A stretch of DNA of 64,000 nt. It comes from Mactra quadrangularis. Taxonomy: Eukaryota > Mollusca > Bivalvia > Venerida > Mactridae. The position numbers were made by a program, and so were the translations under genes. Below the pieces are notes generated by a model that saw only the letters and a list, made by a program, of their open reading frames with translations, made no database searches and was not told where the DNA came from. Below, piece by piece: positions 1-9,119 of the stretch; positions within the stretch are counted from its first letter, which is position 1, and every line of letters starts with the position of its first letter. The stretch lies in assembly GCA_025267735.1 (NCBI GenBank), contig CM046294.1, positions 44,243,570 to 44,307,569 of the forward strand, in the 5' to 3' direction.

Positions 1-3000
1 CTTGAAACGCTTTCTTTTCTTCTTTTCTCAATCTTTTAATGGCTAGATCAGTTTTTTCTTTTGCTAATCTATCTTCTTTCTTAACTAATTCATCTTCTGC
101 TAGAAGAAATTTTCCTCTTTCTACTTCAACTTTGTTCAATTCATACCTTCAATTAAATATATGATGCTCGCAATTAGTACTAAACAGAAATAAAGAAACT
201 AAAATATAATTGAAGTGACTGAGAAGTCGTAGGGTCCATGATGGACTTGCTCTGTCGATGTCCTGACCGGTTTTGTACTGATTATTGGTACTCTTCAGAG
301 GAAATTTGTCTAAGGGTGACAAATTTTATTTGTGTTCCCCCCAGTCATTGAATTAGAAATACAGAAACTAGTTTAAAGCCAGTAAGTTTTGAGATCTGGA
401 CCCAACTTGGTACATTGAGGAGGTGGTCTGTACTCCACAATATGATGGAAAAAAATTGCTGAAAAGCTGCACAACGCATTACCACATAATTATTACAATT
501 TTTTTCAACATTCCATTTTTTCTCTGTATGCTTAAACTGGCTCCCAAACCAATGGAGTCATTGGCTATTCAAAGCGAACTGTAATGCTAAGTCAGGGAAC
601 CAAATGTCAAAAGACTGCGCGATTAAAGTTATAGTATATTATGAACCAGAGACTACGTAACTAATAGAGCTCTTCACTGGTCAAGGCAAACTTGCATGGG
701 AAACTTGAGAATAAAGATGAATGTATTCTCTGGTCATCACACAGATAAGTTATGCTTCTACAAACAAGATAAAATATCTAACTTATTGGACCTATCATGT
801 GAAGAGTGAACAAAGGGAAATAACTCATGAATGCCCAAAATTATCTCAAAGATAATATTTCAATATATTTTTCATATGGTAATTAATACTCACTCTTCTT
901 TATCTAGTCTGTCACATATTAAGGTAAAATATCCAACTTTTTGGACCTATCTTGAGTGAACAAAGGGAAATAACTCATGAATGCCCCAAATTATTTCAAA
1001 GAATTCAATACTCTTTCAGTATATTTTTTCATAATTAATACTCACTCTTCTTTATCCAGTCTGTCACATATCAATTTTTCAATTTGTCTTTCATCGGATA
1101 TTTCTTGACTTAATTTATCATGTTGAGCTCTCAATCTATGTATAGCTGATCTAAAAATAGAAGATTTTTTATAATAATAAAGTGCAAAAACAGGGGGAAT
1201 AGACTATATCCAGAATTCAAATATTTAGGTTTTTACCCTTGCATTAAAAACAAGCTTTCACTGTCACAATGAAGACATGTGTAATAAAAACAATAGGATT
1301 ACATCAGTATTTTGCGCTTTTCAGTAATAATGCATATTTGTAGCGTGTTCAGTTACCGCGAACGTTACATAACGATACATTCGGAACACCTTGGCCATTT
1401 GCTGCGAATAATCTAATCTAATACACAAATATGCGATCGTTAAGGCAATGAGTGATGTTTCAAAATTTACGGACTAAAAACAAACATCACTCATTGCCGA
1501 AACGATCGTATATTTGTTTACTTCATCACAGGTAGTTTCAAAATAGCATCTAAATATGTATGAGATTATTCGCAGCGAATGGCTGAGGAGTTCCGAATGT
1601 ATCATTATGTAACGTTCGCGGTAACTGAACACGCTACAGACTTTGTAGGTACCACCTGTGCACGGAATGAAAAACCCCAAAATTTGAGTTACGAATTACG
1701 GAAGGTCTATTGATATATACAATCAAAAGTTGCGAAAAAAAACTATCCTTGTAAACCAAAATCTTCCAAACATGGAACAATTTTTAAGTTCCGTGTTTTT
1801 CACTATGATATTCATTGAAAATATCCTCCTAACTATGACAATACTGTCATTGGACGGCTCTTTTCAAATTGTGTGAAGTTGACAATTAAACAAGTTACTG
1901 AACAAAATAATTTGATCATGAATATTATAAAAGTAAAGGTCATCTGAATGTGACCCGTGGTATGAAGTAGCCAGATCAAAAATAAGCAAGAATGAGAGGA
2001 TATTTTCAGATCACGTTATGATCAGATTGGGTGCTGAGTGATTTTATATAATAATAAATATGTTATAACATACTGGTTCCCAGCGCTCTCTTTTTGTTGT
2101 ATATCATCTCTAACCTGGTTCCTCTCTGATTCTAACTCAGCTATTTTACTTCTACATTGTTTTAATTCATCTCTGTATAAAAATAGAAACAAAAAACATG
2201 ATAACTTTGAGGACAACTAAAGTTGAACTTAGAACGAACGTTTTGATCATTTATCATTTTATAAATTGTCCAAGTATATTTTATAAAGCAAGATCCCTGT
2301 CTACTTTAATATTGTTTAATATTGCAGTCCTCACATTGATCCACTAGCCTTAAGTCTGGAACGAGTGAAAATGTTTGGGCTAATCAAAATTACTTGTTCA
2401 TATAGAAGAGCAAGATAACAATCTTGCCCATTACTATAAAGCAATATAAATTAAACCAGTGTTCAAGAAAATTTAATGCAACAACTGATATTGAAAAGGC
2501 CTTGTCTTTAGTAGGGCTGCAACGATTCGATTCGATACATCGAAACTCGATTGCAAGGGCGCGGATTCGATTTCGATTCGGGACCCGCGAGTTTCGATTC
2601 GATACTGACTTTTAAACATGTTTACATAAGTTATAACGATAAAAGCAAAGGCTCACCTAAAAGACAAAGTATGTTGACAGTGAAACTGAGGTTCACTTTG
2701 TTACATATCTATAAAGTTCCCTTTACGATTTAAGTAGCTTGGAAACTGTGTTCCAAATATTTATTTACAGTATATGCCCCAACGCTACGCAAATTGGGTC
2801 AGTGTGATTGAATTTTACCTGTCAAGTTTTGATGTTAGTTAATTCAAATTTCAATATATTTGCCTACAAAGCGTAGGTTTATGTTAAATGTACAGTAGTA
2901 TATAATCAAGAACTGCATCTTTCTACAATTTATGCACCATGCTGTTATACTTTTTTAGTTGAAATTACAATTATAATACATTTTCGCGAACTTTACATTC

Positions 3001-4624
3001 GTACCCAAACCATTTCGTACTTGAAAAAAGCAAATATTAATTTAGCAGATTTTCGAGTTTCGTGTTATCAACTTTCAGTAACACTATAAGGTAGTCCATA
3101 TTATTTAGTTTTAAGCTCAAATTAATGTATAAATGCATATTTGAATTATATTATATTAATAAATGAATCGAATCGAAAAAAATCGAATCGAAAGAAAAAG
3201 TATCGAATCGCATCGAATCGACTTTCCTGTGAATCGTTGCAGCACTAGTCTTTAGTAGAACTTGTGATCAATTAAATCTGTGAAACTCAGTTTTTAACTG
3301 GACAGTAGGTCCTATGAAGATCAAAATTTCATTATACCAAACCAAGTCTTTCATGACCATAGAAATTTCACATGATTTGATGAATTGATAACCTTGTGGA
3401 GGATCAAATGTTTTGCCAAACAGTTGGTCCTGTTAACCTGCAGATCTACATGGACCTTAGAATTTTTACAGGATTTGTCCATCGGTCGACTATGTTTCAT
3501 CGTGATGGAAATGCTACAATGTACAAGTAAACACAAACCTAGTTTTTTCTGTCATATATTGATGATGTTTCACTTTTTCTGTCAGTTGGTTCAGATGGCT
3601 TCGTAAATGCATCATACGTAATTGTTCCTGTCGAGATAATCTTTCATCCGGAGTATCGGGATAGTCAGGTGACCTAGAATGAACATCACATGATTTTATG
3701 CAGCAGTCTTCAAGACCAACTTTCATCAGCACAATAAAAATTATATTTTGCAGGACCAAATGAAAGTTTACCAGACAAAAACTTTCCTTTGCAATATGTT
3801 AAAATATCCTTTTGAATAATTTGCATAATATATTCTAAATTGAATCAACAATAGATGTTTTTTATTAAAAATTGAAAACGAAAGGCTGAAAAAATTGGTG
3901 AACCGTCAGACCTTTTACATTCTGAAGGTCACTGATCCTACAGCAGTTCTGGTTGACTGGTTAAATTCCAATACTGATGTAGACTCTGTTATATAGCTAA
4001 GGTTGTCTTATCGTCCAAAAGACTTGTCACCTGTTCTATAGCAGGTGCAAAATTACGACGTCTAGAGATTTGATTATACTGTAAAATTTCTTAGTTTGAC
4101 TGAGATTTGATGATTCACAGCAAGTTACAGCAAAGAACAGCAAAAAAAAATTTTTTAAGATTGTTGTTGTTGTTTGTTGGGTTTAACGCCGTAGCAACCC
4201 ATTATACAGGTTATATCACGGCGGTCAGTCAAACTACTCACTCCTCCTGGAAAGGCTAAATCACTGGATTTAGCTGTTAACCAACTACTAAGCGCATGCT
4301 TTCGTCAGTGACTGACAACTGCCCTACATAATTAAAAATCATTGGTAGGAGGGAGAATGGCCGTAGAAATAATTTCATGACCAAGCTCCACAAAAGTATG
4401 CCCCACCCGGGTTTTTTAAGATTGATTATGTACCAATATACTTACTCTATAACTGTTTCATCATCCTCGCCTTCAGATCCAAGATCGAGTTCACCTTCAT
4501 CATCGTAATCTTGTATGTCACCTTCAATAACAAAATCTTGTTCCATAGTATCCAGATTCCTAAAGAAATCATCACCTTCTAACAACGGCATACCAAAATC
4601 TAAACTTTGTCCGGGTAAATCCAT
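1..4624 (-). CDS. Acidic coiled-coil protein, first five coding exons (partial)
   Basis: I do not recognise the gene. Coding exons on the minus strand are 4446..4624, 3539..3673, 2074..2172, 1046..1150 and 1..146, the last leaving the window. Each intron has GT-AG ends and every junction is phase 2, so the frame stays open for 221 codons. The start ATG at 4624 opens with MDLPGQSLDFGMPLLEGDD. Residues about 30 to 60 are strongly acidic (Asp/Glu-rich, no cysteine). From about residue 70 onward the sequence is Lys/Glu/Arg/Gln-rich with heptad spacing, as in a long coiled coil (for example RLRAQHDKLSQEISDERQ and KEKTDLAIKRLRKEEKKAF). The composition resembles ciliary or cytoskeletal coiled-coil proteins, but no family can be assigned. 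Introns carry a hAT element (2512..3247), a SINE (4164..4411) and a palindrome (1339..1638). A partial copy of exon 4 lies just downstream of it. Confidence 0.8.
767..1072. repeat. Tandem duplication of about 152 bp copying the 3' part of an exon
   Basis: Positions about 767..919 and 920..1072 are two head-to-tail copies sharing TGGACCTATC, GAACAAAGGGAAATAACTCA and TACTCACTCTTCTTTATC. The right-hand copy contains the real 3' end and donor site of exon 4 of the coiled-coil gene. The left-hand copy repeats that 3' end (complement 892..919) with the codons for ICDRLDKEE and the GTGAGT donor intact, but without an acceptor or the rest of the exon. Confidence 0.75.
1199..1305 (+). mobile_element. 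Half-copy of a small palindromic element family
   Basis: ATAGACTATATCC, then AATTCAAATATTT, then CTTTCACTGTCACAATGAA closely match the right arm (read in reverse complement) of the complete palindrome at 45379..45585. Only one arm is present here. The element lies in an intron of the coiled-coil gene. Confidence 0.5.
1339..1638. mobile_element. Foldback MITE with about 48-bp terminal inverted repeats
   Basis: The left end TGTAGCGTGTTCAGTTACC and the right end are inverted copies over about 48 bp (through CGAACGTTACATAA and GATACATTCGGAAC), with one or two mismatches. A second inverted pair lies inside (GATCGTTAAGGCAATGAGTG against CACTCATTGCCGAAACGATC), so almost the whole 300 bp can fold on itself. 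It has no ORF. No target duplication is obvious. It sits in intron 3 of the coiled-coil gene. Confidence 0.8.
1908..2040 (+). repeat. Degenerate third copy of the 30268/42490 repeat family
   Basis: The segments ATCATGAATATTAT, AAAGGTCATCTGAATGTGACC, CCAGATC and GATCAGATTGGG occur in the same order as at 42775..42870 and, inverted, at 30268..30400. Similarity is patchy, so this is a decayed fragment. Confidence 0.5.
2512..3247. mobile_element. Non-autonomous hAT-type DNA transposon with 8-bp TSD
   Basis: The ends are TAGGGCTGCAACGATTC on the left and the inverse of TAGTGCTGCAACGATTC on the right. Both are bounded by the direct repeat GTCTTTAG (2504..2511 and 3248..3255). An 8-bp duplication with CAGNGCTGCAACGATT-like termini is characteristic of hAT elements. 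Subterminal regions are dense in TCGATTCGA-type motifs, probable transposase-binding sites. There is no coding capacity, so it is a 736-bp internal-deletion derivative. It lies in intron 2 of the coiled-coil gene. Confidence 0.88.
4164..4411 (-). mobile_element. tRNA-derived SINE, 5'-truncated, 13-bp TSD
   Basis: It is flanked by perfect TTTTTTAAGATTG repeats (4151..4163 and 4412..4424). Read on the minus strand it ends in GGCGTTAAACCC followed by a CAA-rich tail. The body matches the copies at 17791..21460, 32718..33009 and 63893..64000. The 5' tRNA head stops at CCCGGGTGGGGC, so it is shorter than in the copy near 21370. It lies in intron 1 of the coiled-coil gene. Confidence 0.85.
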
Positions 4625-4679
4625 TTCGGTTTACTTTGATTTTACTTAGTGATTGAAAACAATCTGTAAATAAAATTAT

Positions 4680-4830
4680 AGATCAGTTATATTGTAATTT
4701 GATAAAAACCCATGGTCCGAACAGAATGAGATTCGAACCTCAACCTCTCAAGTTGTTGGCAGACACTATACCATGTCGACATAAAAGTTAGCTATAAGGC
4801 AATGGAGAACAAGTGTTTTATGATATCTCT
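4680..4830 (-). repeat. tRNA-like SINE head, copy 1
   Basis: On the minus strand GAGGTTGAGGTTCGAATCTC carries a box B (GGTTCGAATC) preceded by a weak box A. The part around GCAGACACTATACCATGTC is repeated at 5480..5590 (GCAGACATTCAACCATGTC, then ATATAAAAGCTAGCT) in the same orientation. Both look like decayed members of one tRNA-derived family. Confidence 0.5.
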
Positions 4831-4887
4831 GCTACATACACCCCCTCCTTAACATAATTTGTTATCAAATGTTTGGAGCTTGACTAC

Positions 4888-5395
4888 GGGCGCGTTGCCT
4901 AACGATTTTCGCTACGTTTCGCTATGAAAAAGCGCTTTCTTGTAGCGATTAGTCTTAGGAAACGGCTAGCTATTTCCATTCGGAACGAGGTAATTCCGAA
5001 TGGCTATTTACGTCACAAACCAAGATGGCGGCCTTTGCCGAGTAAAACTTTTGCGCTCATTGCAATCGCATGTTTTCGGGGCAATTTCGAACTAAATAAG
5101 GCTTTAACAAGTACAAAATCACAGCAAAAACATATGTTTAAATGAACAATTACAAATATTTATTGATTTCAATTCATGATTAATCAGTCAAACATAAAAA
5201 CATAAATTGACGGCAAACAGGAAGTTACATTACGGCGGAGGCAGCCATTTTGATTTGTTAAAGCGCTCTAGGGTAGCGAAGAATTTTTTCGCTAGCTTTC
5301 GCTACGTAGCGAAATGAAGCGATATCTTGTAGCAAGTCGTTTCCTAGGATTTCGCTACGAAGCGATACCTAGCGAAATGCTTAAGCAAGGCACCC
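4888..5395. mobile_element. MITE with imperfect TIRs rich in TTTCGCTACG motifs
   Basis: The left end GGGCGCGTTGCCTAACGATT and the right end, in reverse complement GGGTGCCTTGCTTAAGCATT, are imperfect inverted repeats. Both are followed by multiple TTTCGCTA and TAGCGA subterminal motifs and AGGAAACG. TAC flanks both sides, a possible 3-bp duplication. There is no meaningful ORF. Confidence 0.7.
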
Positions 5396-5479
5396 TACAT
5401 GTGGGTCTATCAAAGGCTGCAATCATACAATTCATGGTGGGTTATTTACGTTAAGCACCAAATGTAACCCAAGGAAAAT

Positions 5480-5590
5480 ACATGGTCTAAACTGATTCCA
5501 CGACCCCACTAGTCATAAGCAGACATTCAACCATGTCAATATAAAAGCTAGCTTGAGGGTAAGAGATTTCAATTGCTGTATGACACCTCA
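5480..5590 (-). repeat. tRNA-like SINE head, copy 2
   Basis: This is a second, more degenerate copy of the tRNA-like sequence at 4680..4830. Shared stretches include AACCATGTCAATATAAAAGC and GAGATTTCAATTGCTGTATG. The box B is damaged (CCACGACCCCAC on the plus strand). Confidence 0.4.
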
Positions 5591-5873
5591 AAGACACGAG
5601 GCAACACTTCTCAGAACCTTGACTAAAATAATCTGGAATGGTCCATGGATTCTGGGTGGTTTATAAAATAGAAGTCTCTTTTCATACACTTTTGAACTTA
5701 AAGACCAATAAAAATTCAAAATTGTCAGCTTAGTAAACAAGTGGTTTGAACCACAGGTGCCCATCCCATTACAAAACCCCAAATAATTGTTAAATTTCAC
5801 TTAAACATGCTCCAATCATCATAAAAACACCAAATACAAAAGTTCCAGCCAAAATTTTGTTTTGTAAAAAAAT

Positions 5874-6479
5874 TATAAGGTATCCAACTCGATGAAATCA
5901 TTCAAAATTTTACTCGGAAGAGATGTGACAGGTCACCTTTCCAAGACTAAACACCCCTTTTCCAATGATTTAGCGCTAAAATCGAATACTGACATGTTAA
6001 ATAATTAAAAAATGGACTTCCATCATCAATATCAAACTTCTCCCTCCCTTTCCTAAGATTGTACCGATCAGTTTACTCGAATAGCTATTGTTTATCTCCC
6101 GTGTCGACCATTTTAGTGAATGAAGATGCACGCGCATCACGTTTGTCACGCGTCATTTCATTGGACAGGATAAAGACGACATCCAATGAAATGACTCATA
6201 ACAAACGTGATGCGCCTGCATCACCATTCACAAATTGGTTGTGATGGCAGATAAACAATAGCTATTCGAGTAAACTGATCGGAATACAGTCTTACGAAAC
6301 ATAGCGAGAAGTTAGATATTGACGCTAGTAGTCCATTGTCCTTTTGTCTTACACGTCCATATTAGATTTTAGCGCTAAATCGTTAGGGAATGAGTGTTCA
6401 GTCTTGGATTGGAAAGCAGAACTGTCACATCTCCTCCGGGTAAAATTCTGAAGGATTTCATTGAGTTGGATACCTTATA
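5874..6479. mobile_element. Foldback element, about 600-bp near-complete palindrome
   Basis: The arms run from TATAAGGTATCCAACTC at the left to its inverse at 6479. Matched pairs include GATTTAGCGCTAAAATC, CCGATCAGTTTACTCGAATA with AGCTATTGTTTATCT, and AATGAAATGA. The centre is near 6165. It has no ORF and is flanked by AT-rich DNA. The structure fits a snap-back MITE, and such a long palindrome would extrude or be unstable in cloning. Confidence 0.85.
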
Positions 6480-6849
6480 TTTTTTATTAAACAAAATTTT
6501 GACTTTTGGATGCAAAGTGCACCTTTGCTTTGAACTACTGACACAAATATAAATAGGTACATAAATTTCAATGTATGATTAAATACTGAATCGTATGCTT
6601 GGTACGAACAGTCGAGTGTACGAAAGCACCTGCAAGAAAAATCTCTTCAAAAAGAGTGTTTATGATGATAAAATGATAACAAGACCAATAAAATAATCGA
6701 CTAAAACACGAACAGAGATAACATTGAATAGTAAGATTACTTCATACGACGTTGATCATATTAAAAAAGCCAAACTGAGTTGAAAACTGTTAAAAACATT
6801 AGAGTTGCAGTTCGTAGTTTACATTGGAAACAAAATCTCGAAGAGTATC
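6480..6849. other. Intergenic, no feature seen
   Basis: This AT-rich sequence shows no credible ORF, RNA gene or repeat boundary. Confidence 0.5.
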
Positions 6850-7797
6850 GAGAGATTTGAGGTGAATGATAAAATCTACAATCCGTACTTAGAACGAATC
6901 GAATTAAGGTTATCTCCCTTACTTTTTTGAGTCGTAGAAGGGAGACAAGTCACATGAGGCCTATAATTGTTTCCCTTTTAAAAAAATATTAAATTAAGTA
7001 TTTTATTCCTTCAAATATCCATTTTTTATAAAGATATTTATTTTCTGTGTTAAGTATATTTTAGATTTTATTTAATACTAGGCACCACCGTATTGCATGA
7101 AGACCACTTTTTTACAAGCCGCCTTAGGCTTACAAATCCGACTAATCAATAACCACATTTGAAAAATTACATATTTATTTAAAGATCAAATAAATTACGA
7201 TTGTACCGGCGACTGTCACGGTCCAGAGTAAAAAAAACTTCATAATTTCATTTATAAAAGGATTATTATAGTTCGAACGAATAAACAAAACACTGTTTAT
7301 AATAACAATGCAATGAACTTATCCACGACGAGGGATGCTCTGGATTACAATAACATAAACAATTGTGATATGTTTTATCAGTGTCTTAGTTGTTGGTGTA
7401 ATAGAAAAGCGTTCTACCATAACAAGCATGATTTACCAAGTGGTGGTGGTTTATCAACCATGCTAATTTTGTTAAAATCATTTAATGAATTACACAAATT
7501 TAATTTTCAATACTGCCTTCCCCTTAAATGAATTGTCTCATTTTTAATGTTTACCAAAACACGTTGTTTTTTTTGTACGCACTATAGAATGACAGAGGAC
7601 AACTTGGGATCGGTTTTTAAATTATAACTCAGTTTAAACATTACAGAATTAAACATACAGTCTTGAATTAAAATGTACAATAATCAATGCGTTCGTTATT
7701 TTTGACTCATTACTTTAAATCATTTATTTTCCGCTTTATTTATCTATATATTTGACATTTTCATTAAGGAGACTTGTTTATATCACGTGATTATTTC

Positions 7798-8030
7798 TGC
7801 ACGGATGTCCCGTGCACTGTTGTAATTGATTGGAAAGCTTGTCAATTTCATGTGTCAATTTCTGCACGGGGCGCCCGTGCGTTGTAACTGATTGGGAAAC
7901 TTGTCAATTTCACGTGTCAATTTCAACACGAGTCGCCCGTGCGTTGTAACTGATTGGATAGCTCGTCAATTTCATATGTCAATTTCAACACGACCGGAAC
8001 ACCCGTGCTCTGTAATGTATAGGATAGAAC
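7798..8030. repeat. Tandem repeat of about 65 bp, 3.5 copies, with CACGGG/CCCGTG palindromes
   Basis: Each unit contains a palindromic core such as GCACGGGGCGCCCGTGC, followed by GTTGTAACTGATTGG and CTTGTCAATTTCACGTGTCAA. Copies start near 7798, 7863, 7928 and 7988 and diverge slightly, mostly inside the core. The array is followed by GGATAGAACATGAATAGCAG (8021..8040), which recurs in the hairpin at 23260. Confidence 0.8.
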
Positions 8031-8309
8031 ATGAATAGCAGTTTGTACGAGATTAATCAATGAGCGAAATATTTTTTTAATCAATTGGATTGGCTAAGAG
8101 GGTACCACTTTTGTCCACTAGATTAATTTTAGAATATGTTATAATGCTAAATCATTCAAATGGACTGCATATTTTGACAATAATAATTTGGTCGAGCAAA
8201 CTTTCATTCGGTCCAGTCACAAATTCCATTTTCTTGACCGAATATTCATTGGTGACGAAATGTTCTCGTGAAGACTGTCGTTTTTCTCAAGGTCAAATTG
8301 TGTGAGTAA

Positions 8310-9110
8310 ACATACACGTGTTATGATTTACAGCGGGTATCATTGCGAGTTTGGACAGTATTTTATGAATTTTTAACAAAAACATAACGATTTTACAAGA
8401 TTGTAAAGTGTGGGGATGGTGATGCAAATACAAACAAAATCAGGATCAAGAGCAAAACAAGTGGCTTAATTTTGTACGACGGCTTTTATCATGTAGTGTA
8501 GTGTTTCAATGGATTTGAACCAGTGTGTAAAGTTTTTTAATTCATATGTTTTTAATCATGACTGCCTATTGAAGATTGAAGAGTACACCAAGCGTGGAGC
8601 ACGGGTTTTTCGTGCTTTTTCCGAACAGTAAGGTAAGCTTAATTACTTATAAAATTTATTTTAATTGATAATTTATTTAGTCATAATTTCTTTAAATCAT
8701 AAGAAATCTACAAGGAGATATTATATTTAACAAATAGTCCTACTATGATATTCAAAAATATTATGGGTAAGTCGGACAGGTTTATCTTACTAGGTAAATC
8801 GACCACGTGTAAACTTGAAGGTGACTTTGTGAGTGCGATTTGTGTTTTAATGTCTGGCGAAAGGTTGCATTTTATGTTCACTATATACTGAGCAGGATAA
8901 TGTTATCAGGGTCAAATAGCAGGTTAACTTGTTACATAACATTCACGTTCCCAGAGCCTAGTAAGATTTTCGATACCAGGCTGAGAATCTTGATAACCTT
9001 GGGGTACTAGAATGGTAACGTAACTAGAGTCTTTTTTTCAATAAATAAAAGATCATGACCGAAAATTAATGCAAGTTTGTGCTTATAACTGACATTATTG
9101 TATTATTCTA
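8310..9110. other. Intergenic, only a short perfect hairpin noted
   Basis: No gene is supported. A 6-bp perfect stem, AGCACG-loop-CGTGCT, occurs near 8598..8616, followed by CCGAACAGTAAGGTAAGC, which resembles a donor site. This could be an untranslated first exon, but nothing else supports that. Confidence 0.35.
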
Positions 9111-9119
9111 ACAATTTGA

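Noticed and set aside
4924..5145. 73-codon plus-strand frame
   Set aside because: It starts inside the TIR region of the MITE at 4888..5395 and has no domain or splice context.
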